Origin: Alphaproteobacteria bacterium
GTDB lineage: Bacteria; Pseudomonadota; Alphaproteobacteria; Rhizobiales; Methyloligellaceae
Length of the DNA: 64,000 nucleotides
Reading direction: 5' to 3'
Assembly: GCA_016869535.1 (NCBI GenBank)
Contig: VGDX01000002.1
Span: forward strand, 186,001-250,000
Under the pieces are notes generated by a model. The model did not search any database. It was not told where the DNA came from and was given only the letters and a program-made list of their open reading frames with translations. Positions 35,563 to 42,861 of this stretch are shown here, piece after piece. Position numbers and translations under genes: made by a program. Numbering within the stretch: the first letter of the stretch is position 1; each line of letters opens with the position of its first letter.

Positions 35563-36729
35563 ATGCAGGAAAGCACCTTGGCCAAGCCGGAAACAGCGCC
35601 AGCGCTGGCGCCAGGCAGGATCGCCTCGATCGATATTCTCCGCGGCCTGGTCATGGCGCTCATGGCGCTCGACCACACGCGCAATTTCTTCAGCGACTAC
35701 GGCTTCAATCCGCGCGACGTGACCGAGCCGGCTTTGTTTCTCACCCGCTGGATCACGCATTTCTGCGCGCCGACCTTCATCCTCCTGACCGGGCTCTCCG
35801 CCTGGCTCTATGGACGAGGCAAAAGCACAAGCGAGCTCAGCCGGTTTCTCCTCACGCGTGGGCTGTGGCTGATCCTGCTCGAGTTCACCCTGATCCAGTT
35901 CGGCTGGAGCTTCGATCCGGGACTGCCGGCATCGGTAGGCGGCGGCATCATCTGGGTCATTGGCGCCTGCATGGTGTTGATGGCGGCGCTCGTCTACCTG
36001 CCGCGTGCGGGCCTTGTCGCCTTTGCCCTGGTGCTGATCTCGGGCCACAACCTCCTCGACGGCGTGCGGCCTGAGGATCTCGGCGCCGCTTCCGGACTCT
36101 GGCATGTGCTGCATCAGCCGGGCCGCATCGCTCTTGGCGGCGGTTTCACCGCCTACGTGCTTTACCCGATCGTGCCGTGGATCGGCGTCATGGCCGCGGG
36201 CTATGCTCTCGGCCCGGTCATGGCGCGGCCGCCGCAGGAACGTCAGCGCATTCTGTTCGGTCTCGGCGTGTCTATCACTATCGGCTTCTTCCTGCTGCGC
36301 GCCAGCAATCTCTATGGCGATCCCGCGCCCTGGACGGTGCAGGAGACGGCGCTCGCCACCGCGCTCTCATTCCTCAACTGCCAGAAATATCCGCCGTCGC
36401 TGCTCTTTCTGATGATGACGCTCGGGCCTGCGCTGATGCTGCTCGCTTCCTTCGAGCATGTCAGGGGGCGCGTGGCGGATTGGCTGCGCATTTTCGGGCA
36501 GGTGCCCTTCTTCTTCTATGTGACGCATATCTATCTCATCCACGCGCTCGCCGTGGTCACCGCCTTCGCGCTGACCGGCACTCTCGTCATGAGCCGGCCT
36601 GAAATCGGCTTCGGGCTGGCCGGCGTCTATGGGGTCTGGGTCGTCGTGCTGCTCCTGCTTTATCCGCTCTGCCGCTGGTTCGCGTCCCTCAGGGAAGGGC
36701 GCAGCTTCTGGTGGTGGCGTTATTTGTGA
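35563..36729 (+). CDS. DUF1624/heparan-alpha-glucosaminide-acetyltransferase-like membrane protein
   Basis: A 388-residue protein with ten or so hydrophobic helices. The N-terminal motif RIASIDILRGLVMALMALDHTRNFF at 19-43 carries the conserved Asp-x-x-RG and DH residues of acyltransferase-type membrane proteins (DUF1624). These are thought to pass acetyl groups across the membrane to sugars. The gene is divergent from lpxB (140 bases between), which fits a cell-envelope role, but no substrate can be named. Confidence 0.82.
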   Translation: MQESTLAKPETAPALAPGRIASIDILRGLVMALMALDHTRNFFSDYGFNPRDVTEPALFLTRWITHFCAPTFILLTGLSAWLYGRGKSTSELSRFLLTRGLWLILLEFTLIQFGWSFDPGLPASVGGGIIWVIGACMVLMAALVYLPRAGLVAFALVLISGHNLLDGVRPEDLGAASGLWHVLHQPGRIALGGGFTAYVLYPIVPWIGVMAAGYALGPVMARPPQERQRILFGLGVSITIGFFLLRASNLYGDPAPWTVQETALATALSFLNCQKYPPSLLFLMMTLGPALMLLASFEHVRGRVADWLRIFGQVPFFFYVTHIYLIHALAVVTAFALTGTLVMSRPEIGFGLAGVYGVWVVVLLLLYPLCRWFASLREGRSFWWWRYL

Positions 36730-36799
36730 TCCACTAGCGTGTTATTAACCCTTGCCGCGCAAAATCCGCCCGTGAGTTCAAAACCCTCACGAGTCCGCC

Positions 36800-37312
36800 A
36801 TGAGTCGCTTTGCGTATCGGTTGTGTATCGCCGTTAATTTGGGCATCGGCCTTGCCGTTTATGCTTACGGCTTCCTGTCGATGCCGGGCGGTAACGCAAG
36901 CCCGGTCCCTGAGGCCAAGCCACAGAAGACGGCCGCACTGAAACCGGCCGCGCCCCTTGCGCACAAGCCGGCAACGGGCTCGATCAAGCCGTCCCAGGAT
37001 ACGATAACTGGCGCGATCAATCCCAGCCGGGATGCGGTGACGGAACCAATCAACCCGCAGGCGATCAGGACTCAAGCGGCTAAAATCCCCGGTGTCCAGC
37101 TTGCCGCGCTCGGACCGCACGTCTTGCCGGCGCGCCCTGTGGAGCGATGGACACCCGCCGTCGGCTATAACTCGGTTGTTGTGCCTCCCAAGCGGGCAAC
37201 GCCTCCGGCGGTACGCAGGCCGCGCGCCGTGAGAGCGTACCGGCCCTACCGGCCCTACTATTATGCCCGGCCGAGTTTCAGTTTCGGGATCGGCATTCCC
37301 CTCCGCTGGTAG
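36800..37312 (+). CDS. Hypothetical Pro/Ala-rich anchored protein, 170 aa
   Basis: One hydrophobic segment at residues 9-28, then a low-complexity Pro/Ala/Lys region with a short repeated unit (GSIKPSQD, GAINPSRD, EPINPQ), and a C-terminus with Arg-Pro-Tyr repeats. It looks like a periplasmic linker or cell-wall-associated protein. No family is recognised. A REP-like repeat follows directly after the stop. Confidence 0.55.
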   Translation: MSRFAYRLCIAVNLGIGLAVYAYGFLSMPGGNASPVPEAKPQKTAALKPAAPLAHKPATGSIKPSQDTITGAINPSRDAVTEPINPQAIRTQAAKIPGVQLAALGPHVLPARPVERWTPAVGYNSVVVPPKRATPPAVRRPRAVRAYRPYRPYYYARPSFSFGIGIPLRW

Positions 37313-37316
37313 CTTG

Positions 37317-37438
37317 CCCTCACCCCGGCCCTCTCCCGCAAGCGGGAGAGGGAATAGTTCGTGCGATGTGTCAAACTTTCCCCCTCTCCCGTTTACGGGA
37401 GAGGGTGGCCGCCTTGGCGAAGGCGGCCGGGTGAGGGG
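37317..37438. repeat. REP-like repeat with nested hairpins
   Basis: Outer arms CCCTCACCCCGGCC (37317-37330) and GGCCGGGTGAGGGG (37425-37438) enclose two inner hairpins of the type CCTCTCCCGCAAGCGGGAGAGG and CCCTCTCCCGTTTACGGGAGAGGG. This is a common extragenic palindrome in GC-rich proteobacteria. Confidence 0.8.
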
Positions 37439-37461
37439 ATCACAGATCAAGGAGAAACCGC

Positions 37462-37905
37462 ATGCCCAACACCGTTCGACTGCACCGCGTCCTGGGGACG
37501 AAGCCCGATAAGGTCTATCGCGCCTTCATCGAGGCGGATGCCTTGGCGAAGTGGATACCGCCCAACGGCTTTACCTGTACCGTGCACCATCTCGATGCGA
37601 AGGTCGGCGGCACCTTCCGCATGTCATTCCGCAATTTCACCACGGGTGACAGCCATTCATTCGGCGGAGACTATAAGGAGCTCGTGCCCGGCGAGCGGTT
37701 GCGCTACACGGACAAATTCGACGATCCCAATCTGCCGGGCGAGATGCAGGTGACGGTGACGCTCAAGCCGGTCTCCGTCGGCACCGAGATTACAATCGTG
37801 CAGGAAGGCATACCCGACGCCATACCGCCGGAGATGTGTTATCTCGGCTGGCAAGAATCGTTGCGCAATCTCGCGCGGCTCGTCGAGCCCGAGATCAATC
37901 AATAG
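37462..37905 (+). CDS. SRPBCC/AHSA1-family protein
   Basis: A 147-residue single-domain protein of the START-like AHSA1 group. It begins VRLHRVLGTKPDKVYRAFIEADALAKWIPP and contains FGGDYKELVPGERLRYTDKFDD and GWQESLRNLARLVE at the end, the usual pattern. These proteins bind hydrophobic ligands in a helix-grip pocket; the ligand is unknown. A GGAG site lies eight bases before the start. Confidence 0.87.
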   Translation: MPNTVRLHRVLGTKPDKVYRAFIEADALAKWIPPNGFTCTVHHLDAKVGGTFRMSFRNFTTGDSHSFGGDYKELVPGERLRYTDKFDDPNLPGEMQVTVTLKPVSVGTEITIVQEGIPDAIPPEMCYLGWQESLRNLARLVEPEINQ

Positions 37906-38010
37906 CTGCCTGAGGATGATGCTCATCATGATGATCATGATGGATGTTCATCATGACGATCCATTATGAACACCACGATCACCATGATGATCTGGCACTT
38001 TTCGGGGGTG
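37906..38010. repeat. ATGATCATGATG-type imperfect repeats at island border
   Basis: About 85 bases consist of overlapping ATCATGATGA-like units on both strands plus an inverted pair TGTTCAT/ATGAACA. The composition differs sharply from the flanks. It marks the left end of the accessory segment with the mobile-mystery genes. Confidence 0.5.
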
Positions 38011-38018
38011 AGAAAAAT

Positions 38019-38124
38019 CAGGTTATAGGCTGATTTAGATGTGAAATTATCAGCCTATAACCTGTTTTCACACATTAAATATCATGCTATAGTCTGATTC
38101 AAATCACATAAAATCAGGCTGTAG
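38019..38124 (+). promoter_or_regulatory. Double inverted-repeat operator of the mobile-mystery pair
   Basis: Dyad 1 has perfect 15-base arms (CAGGTTATAGGCTGA at 38019-38033; its complement at 38050-38064). Dyad 2 has arms CTATAGTCTGATT (38087-38099) and AATCAGGCTGTAG (38112-38124), 11 of 13 complementary. All four arms share a half-site close to TATAGNCTGATT. Dyad 2 overlaps a -10-like TATAGT and ends one base before the start codon. This is the expected shape of an autoregulatory operator for the HTH protein encoded next. Confidence 0.75.
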
Positions 38125-38125
38125 T

Positions 38126-38587
38126 ATGAAAAATAGCACTCGTAACCGCGCTCGGCAACGCCTCGACGAACGGCTTTTGCCGCTCAAACTCAAAGATCGT
38201 TTCACGCCTCCGCCAAGGGGCTGGATACGTGCGATCCGGGATGCACTCGGTATGAGTGGAGTACAACTTGCATCCCGGCTAGACGTTCGGCCCCAGACTG
38301 TCGATAAACTCGAAAAATCCGAAGTAACTGGCTCCATACAGCTAAAGACCCTGCGGCGTGTCGCTGAAGTGCTTGACTGCACGCTGGTCTATGCGCTCGT
38401 CCCGAACAGTTCGCTCGAAGAGTTCGTTGCGAGTCGGGCCCGAAAAATCGCGCGGCAGGAATTGAGGCGGATTGCGCACAGCATGAAGCTTGAAAATCAA
38501 GACACTGGCGAAACCGATATGGAGGCCCGCATCGAGGAATACATACGCGACAACATCCGATACCGCGATCTGTGGAACGAGGTATGA
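38126..38587 (+). CDS. Mobile mystery protein A (HTH regulator/antitoxin-like)
   Basis: A 153-residue protein with the family's basic N-terminus (RNRARQRLDERLLPLK at 6-21) and an XRE-type helix-turn-helix at about 30-85 (MSGVQLASRLDVRPQTVDKLEKSE). The remainder is a charged helical tail. This family (mobile mystery protein A) occurs with the Fic-type protein B on mobile segments, and the pair behaves like a toxin-antitoxin unit in layout. The stop overlaps the next start (ATGA). The operator immediately upstream suggests self-repression. GC content is clearly lower than in neighbours. Confidence 0.85.
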   Translation: MKNSTRNRARQRLDERLLPLKLKDRFTPPPRGWIRAIRDALGMSGVQLASRLDVRPQTVDKLEKSEVTGSIQLKTLRRVAEVLDCTLVYALVPNSSLEEFVASRARKIARQELRRIAHSMKLENQDTGETDMEARIEEYIRDNIRYRDLWNEV

Positions 38588-39174
38588 CAACTGACGTGTT
38601 CCATGAAGCGGATGGCGCGACACCACTGGAACCAGCAGAACGCGACGGTTTATTACAAAGTTGGATCACGCACCGGCACGACCTTAATGAAGCAGAAGAA
38701 AAGAACATCGCAAAGGGCGTTGCCTGGGCGCGTGGACGTCAACGCTCCGACCTTTTGACGGAGGACTTTGCAAAATCACTCCACAAGCAGATGTTCGGTG
38801 AGGTTTGGAAGTGGGCAGGAACATATCGTCGTACTGAACGGAATATCGGGATAGAGGCGCACCGTATTCCGGCTGAAATGCCGATGATGTATGATGACAT
38901 TCGATACTGGGTTGAGCATCGGACGTTTCCGCCCGACGAAATAGCCATCCGTTTACATTATCGGCTTGTTGCAATTCATCCCTTCCCGAACGGGAACGGT
39001 CGTCACGCACGCTTGATGGCAGACCTTTTGATCCAGCGTCTCGGAGGCAAACCCTTTACATGGGGGAGCGGTAATCTCAGCGAGGCCGGTGATGTGCGAG
39101 CAAAATATATTGAAGCCCTTCAGGCCGCAGATAATCATGACCTCGGACCTCTCTTAGCATTCGCGCGATCTTGA
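38584..39174 (+). CDS. Mobile mystery protein B (Fic-domain protein)
   Basis: ATG 38584 overlaps the stop of gene A by four bases; 196 residues. The Fic active-site loop is HPFPNGNGRHAR at 132-143, and a beta-hairpin flap TYRRTERNIG lies at 80-89. The catalytic His132 is present, but the position that is Asp/Glu in AMPylating Fic enzymes (HPFx[D/E]GNGR) is Asn136, as is usual for this subfamily. No inhibitory S/TxxxE(G/N) helix is obvious within the protein, so protein A may supply restraint. Acts in the cytoplasm; target unknown. Confidence 0.87.
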   Translation: MTTDVFHEADGATPLEPAERDGLLQSWITHRHDLNEAEEKNIAKGVAWARGRQRSDLLTEDFAKSLHKQMFGEVWKWAGTYRRTERNIGIEAHRIPAEMPMMYDDIRYWVEHRTFPPDEIAIRLHYRLVAIHPFPNGNGRHARLMADLLIQRLGGKPFTWGSGNLSEAGDVRAKYIEALQAADNHDLGPLLAFARS

Positions 39175-39209
39175 TTCTACGATCTCGGAAGAGGCTAGGC
39201 AAAGCCAGC

Positions 39210-40070
39210 CTACCCAAGACTCTTCGCATAGAGATCGGGGCGGCGGTCGCGGAAGAAGCCCCATTCGGCGCGGTAGCGCGCGATCTCGTCGAGATCGAAA
39301 CTGTGGATCAACACCCCTTCCTCATCCGCGCCGAAACGCGCCACCAGCGCACCGGTATGATCGGCGATGAAAGAGTGGCCGTAATAACTCTGGGTTACGC
39401 CGTCGTTCTCCTCCACGCCGATACGGTTGGCCGCCACCACCGGCACGGCATTCGCCACCGCATGGCCCTGCATGACGAGCTGCCAGCGCGCATGCGTGTC
39501 GAGCGAGAGGTCGTAAGGCTCAGATCCGATGGCGGTGGGATAGAGCAGGATTTCGGCGCCTTCGAGCATCATGGCGCGCGCCGCTTCCGGGTACCATTGG
39601 TCCCAGCAGATGCCGGCGCCGATCAAGCCTGCCCGCGTCCGCCACACCTTGAAGCCGGTATCGCCGGGACGGAAATAATATTTCTCCTGATAGCCGGGCC
39701 CGTCCGGGATGTGGCTCTTGCGATAGACGCCGAGGATTTCGCTATCGGCATCGGCGATCGCCACACTGTTGTAATGACGCGGCCCGTCCTTCTCGAAGAA
39801 GGAGATGGGAATGACCACACGAAGCGCGCCCGCGAGCCTGGCGAGCGCGATCACGGCCGGATGCTCAGCTACGGGGTAGGCGGCCGCGAACCATTTCGGG
39901 TCCTGCCGCGTCGGGAAATAGATGCCCTGGAACAATTCGGGCGGCAGCACCACCTGCGCGCCGCGCTTCGCCGCTTCGCGCACCAGGCCCTCGATCTTGG
40001 CGATATTCGCCTGCATGTCGGGACCGAAGCTCGCCTGGAGGGCGGCGACGGTGAGGGGGCGCTTTGCCAT
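39210..40070 (-). CDS. aguB: N-carbamoylputrescine amidohydrolase AguB
   Basis: A 286-residue nitrilase-superfamily enzyme with the full catalytic triad: Glu45 (LPPELFQG), Lys118 (YRKSHIPDGPGYQEK) and Cys155 (GICWDQWYPEAAR). The sequence around Lys and Cys is that of AguB. It hydrolyses N-carbamoylputrescine to putrescine, CO2 and ammonia. It starts directly after the aguA stop (no gap), so the two steps are translated from one message. Confidence 0.95.
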   Translation of the reverse strand: MAKRPLTVAALQASFGPDMQANIAKIEGLVREAAKRGAQVVLPPELFQGIYFPTRQDPKWFAAAYPVAEHPAVIALARLAGALRVVIPISFFEKDGPRHYNSVAIADADSEILGVYRKSHIPDGPGYQEKYYFRPGDTGFKVWRTRAGLIGAGICWDQWYPEAARAMMLEGAEILLYPTAIGSEPYDLSLDTHARWQLVMQGHAVANAVPVVAANRIGVEENDGVTQSYYGHSFIADHTGALVARFGADEEGVLIHSFDLDEIARYRAEWGFFRDRRPDLYAKSLG

Positions 40071-41093
40071 CTAGAGCGGTTCCTGAAGCGTGCTGCAATG
40101 AAACGAGCCGCCGCCTACGTCGCCCGAGCCGAGCAGGCCGCGCGAGTTGAGCGCGATCACTGTGCGATTGGGGAAGACGCTCTGCAAGGCGTCGCGTGCG
40201 GCGTCTTGTGTGGGGGTGCCATAGGCCGGCATCACCACCACGCCATTGGCGATGAGAAAATTCATATGCGAGGCGGGAACCGGCTCGCCAGGTGCGCCAC
40301 GCACGAGGCCGGGGCTCGGAATGCGGATCACCTCGAGCTTGCGGCCTTGCGCATCCGTCGCGCCTTCCAGCGCGCGCGCGACGGCGTCGAGAATGTCGGC
40401 GTTCGGATCGTCGGGGCCTGACGGCGTTTGGCACACGACGCGGCCGGGCTCGACGAAGCGGGCGACATTGTCGATGTGTCCGTCGGTGTGGTCGTGCCTC
40501 AGACCTTCATCGAGCCAGATGATCTTCTCCGCGGCGAAAGCCTCGCGCAGCGCGGCTTCCGCTGCACGCTCCGTCCAGGCGTTGCGGTTGGCGTTGAGCA
40601 TGACATCGCGTGTGGTGATGATGGTGCCTTCGCCGTCCTGCTCGATGGCGCCGCCTTCGAGGATGAAGTCGAATTTGCGTGTCGGAACACGGGCGAAGCC
40701 CGCGATGGCGTCGCCGACGATATGATCGTCGGGCAAATCGAACTTGCCGCCCCAGCCATTGGTCTCGAAGCGCAGCGCGACGAGGCCGTCTGCGTTGCGG
40801 GCGAAGATGGGGCCGGTGTCGCGCAGCCAGACATCGCCGTAACGCGCCGGCACGATCTCGGCGACATCGCCGACGCTCGCGCGCGCCGATTCTTCCGCCT
40901 CCTCGCCATTCGCCAGCACGCGGACTGTATTGCTCGGCGCGAGCGCGCGCGCCAATGCCGCAAGGTCGCGGCGCGGCGGCTCGAGATCGCCGCCCCACTG
41001 CTTGGTGTTGGCCGGCCAGGCCGTCCAGATGGCTGTTTGCGGCGCCCATTCGGGCGGCACGGTGAGTTCGGTCAGGCTGACTGTGGTTTCCAT
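40071..41093 (-). CDS. aguA: Agmatine deiminase AguA
   Basis: A 340-residue peptidyl-arginine-deiminase-fold enzyme. Visible are PPEWAPQTAIWTAWP near 13, ARYGDVWLRDTGPIF near 83, GLRHDHTDGHIDNVARF near 205 and the catalytic Cys333 in GGGSFHC at the C-terminus. It converts agmatine to N-carbamoylputrescine plus ammonia. Together with aguB it gives the arginine-decarboxylase route to putrescine. The arginine decarboxylase gene itself is not in the window. Confidence 0.96.
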   Translation of the reverse strand: METTVSLTELTVPPEWAPQTAIWTAWPANTKQWGGDLEPPRRDLAALARALAPSNTVRVLANGEEAEESARASVGDVAEIVPARYGDVWLRDTGPIFARNADGLVALRFETNGWGGKFDLPDDHIVGDAIAGFARVPTRKFDFILEGGAIEQDGEGTIITTRDVMLNANRNAWTERAAEAALREAFAAEKIIWLDEGLRHDHTDGHIDNVARFVEPGRVVCQTPSGPDDPNADILDAVARALEGATDAQGRKLEVIRIPSPGLVRGAPGEPVPASHMNFLIANGVVVMPAYGTPTQDAARDALQSVFPNRTVIALNSRGLLGSGDVGGGSFHCSTLQEPL

Positions 41094-41233
41094 GCAATTG
41101 CTATCGGTTTGGGCTTAAATTGACCCGGATATGGCGCGGTTTCCTGGCAAATTCCACGTTAAAAACCGCCGCCGTGGCGCGCGGTCAGCGCTGCTATAAT
41201 GCTTCTGCGGCTGTAAGGGAGAGAAATTACGGC

Positions 41234-42169
41234 ATGAGATCAAATCGTTTTGCGTATCGGCTCGGCCTGGCTTTGTGCTTCGCCATTTTAACCCCTTGGC
41301 CCGCCTCGAAAGCCCTTGCCAACAAGCGGGCCTGCCAGGAGCTCGACCAGCGCTACGCGCAGATCGCCCGCGGCGCAAGTACGGTCGAAATCAATAACTT
41401 GCTGTTCCAGGCGACCGACAAGCGCTGCCCTGACGTCGCCCGCCGTCTCCTCGAGGCCGGCGCCTCTCTCGACGCGCGCGACCGCTTCGGTGCCAAGCCG
41501 CTATCGCATGCGGCCGTTGTCGGCGATACCGATCTGGTGGCGCTGTTCCTCGATCATGGCGCACCGATCGATGCGCGAAACCTCGATAACTCGACAGCAC
41601 TCTACAAGGCCGCGGAAAACGGCCGGCTCGCAATCGTCGAACTCCTGGTAGAACGTGGCGCCAATGCCGATCTTCCGGGCCGGAGCGGAATCGCCCCGCT
41701 TGCCGCTGCAGCCTATATGGGAAGCACGCCTATCGTGCAGTTCCTCCTCGATAAGGGCGCCGACCCGAATTGGCTCGATGCGACGCAAAAAACGGCGATC
41801 GTCTATGCGGTAGGGCGAGGTTTCCCTGAAGTCGTCCGCGTGCTTCTGGATCATGGGGTCGATGTCAATGCCCGCTATGGTCATAACCTTACGGCATTGA
41901 TGTGGGCGGCTGGCTATTCTTCCGAAGCCGGCGTCAACGACATGATGAAAGTCATCGCGTTGCTTATCGAGCGCGGCGCACACCTTGACGATCAGGACGA
42001 TCGCGGGCGCTCCGCACTGATGATAGCGGCCGAGCTGGATCATGAGCAGGCCGTCAACCTTTTGCTCGCCAGCGGCGCGGACAAGACCCTGCGTGACAAG
42101 CAGGGCAAGACTGCGAGCGACCTCACCTCGCTCACTTCACTGCGCGAAAAGCTTGTCGCTACCCACTAA
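41234..42169 (+). CDS. Secreted ankyrin-repeat protein
   Basis: ATG 41234 is preceded by AAGGGAGAG and gives a signal peptide (ends KALAN); the frame extends upstream but without these features. Of 311 residues, about 60-305 are six or seven ankyrin repeats (RDRFGAKPLSHAAVVGDTDLV, LDNSTALYKAAENGRLAI and so on). A TATAAT sequence lies at 41195-41200, 34 bases upstream, though with no clear -35. It is a periplasmic protein-binding scaffold; the partner is unknown. It converges on the cytochrome gene with a four-base overlap. Confidence 0.87.
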   Translation: MRSNRFAYRLGLALCFAILTPWPASKALANKRACQELDQRYAQIARGASTVEINNLLFQATDKRCPDVARRLLEAGASLDARDRFGAKPLSHAAVVGDTDLVALFLDHGAPIDARNLDNSTALYKAAENGRLAIVELLVERGANADLPGRSGIAPLAAAAYMGSTPIVQFLLDKGADPNWLDATQKTAIVYAVGRGFPEVVRVLLDHGVDVNARYGHNLTALMWAAGYSSEAGVNDMMKVIALLIERGAHLDDQDDRGRSALMIAAELDHEQAVNLLLASGADKTLRDKQGKTASDLTSLTSLREKLVATH

Positions 42170-42786
42170 CGGCCATGACCGAGATAAGCGTCGATCTGCA
42201 GCCCCGCGAGATATTGCGCGAGAGCGGCAATGTCCTCGGGTGAGGTGGCCTTCATCAGATCGGACATGCCGGGATTATTGCCGCGTGACTTGTCGCGGAA
42301 GGCCAGCATCGTCGTATGCAGGTAGTCCTGCCATTGCCCGGCGAGTCGCGCCGTGCTGCCGTCTCCCTGGAAATGCTCCAGATGGCAGGCCGTACAAGGG
42401 CCGACGGAATTGATAGCGCTCTGCGCCTTGGTAGCGACGTCACCAGATGCACTGGGCTGCTCGAGGTTCGGCCATTTCAATTTGGAGAAGTAAGCGGCGA
42501 TCGACAGCATGTCGTCTTTTTCCAAACCCGCAGCCAACGGACCCATCAGAGCGTTCTGGCGCGCGCCGCTCTTGAAGTCGCGGAGCTGTAGGTAGAGATA
42601 GCCCTCGTTCTGGCCCCAGATCACCGGCGTCTGCTTGTTGATCGGGATACCTTGCTCGCCGTGACAGGTGGCGCAGAGCTTGACCTTCTCCGCGATGTTC
42701 GGGGTGTCCTGTGCTAGCGCAGTCCCGCAAATCAGCATTGCGGCTGTAAAAAAAATCCCATGGGCCAACCGGGACAATTGAAGCAT
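42166..42786 (-). CDS. Dihaem cytochrome c (c4-like)
   Basis: Start at ATG 42786; a start six codons upstream is also possible. Signal peptide ends TALAQ. Two haem sites, CATCH near 38-42 and CTACH near 130, with Met ligands probably in ALMGPLAAGL and NPGMSDL. The total of 206 residues fits cytochrome c4. It lies 75 bases downstream of the PQQ dehydrogenase stop on the same strand, so it is the probable electron acceptor for that enzyme in the periplasm. Confidence 0.9.
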   Translation of the reverse strand: MLQLSRLAHGIFFTAAMLICGTALAQDTPNIAEKVKLCATCHGEQGIPINKQTPVIWGQNEGYLYLQLRDFKSGARQNALMGPLAAGLEKDDMLSIAAYFSKLKWPNLEQPSASGDVATKAQSAINSVGPCTACHLEHFQGDGSTARLAGQWQDYLHTTMLAFRDKSRGNNPGMSDLMKATSPEDIAALAQYLAGLQIDAYLGHGR

Positions 42787-42861
42787 AACTGACTTCCTTG
42801 GCATGAAAAGGACGGGGCGAACGGCCCCGTCCTTGCACTATCGTAAGCGTCTTGAGCGGAA

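Noticed and set aside
37906..38010. A CRISPR-like repeat array in the ATGATCATGATG stretch
   Set aside because: Units overlap and lack spacers of constant length; it is simple-sequence DNA, not an array.
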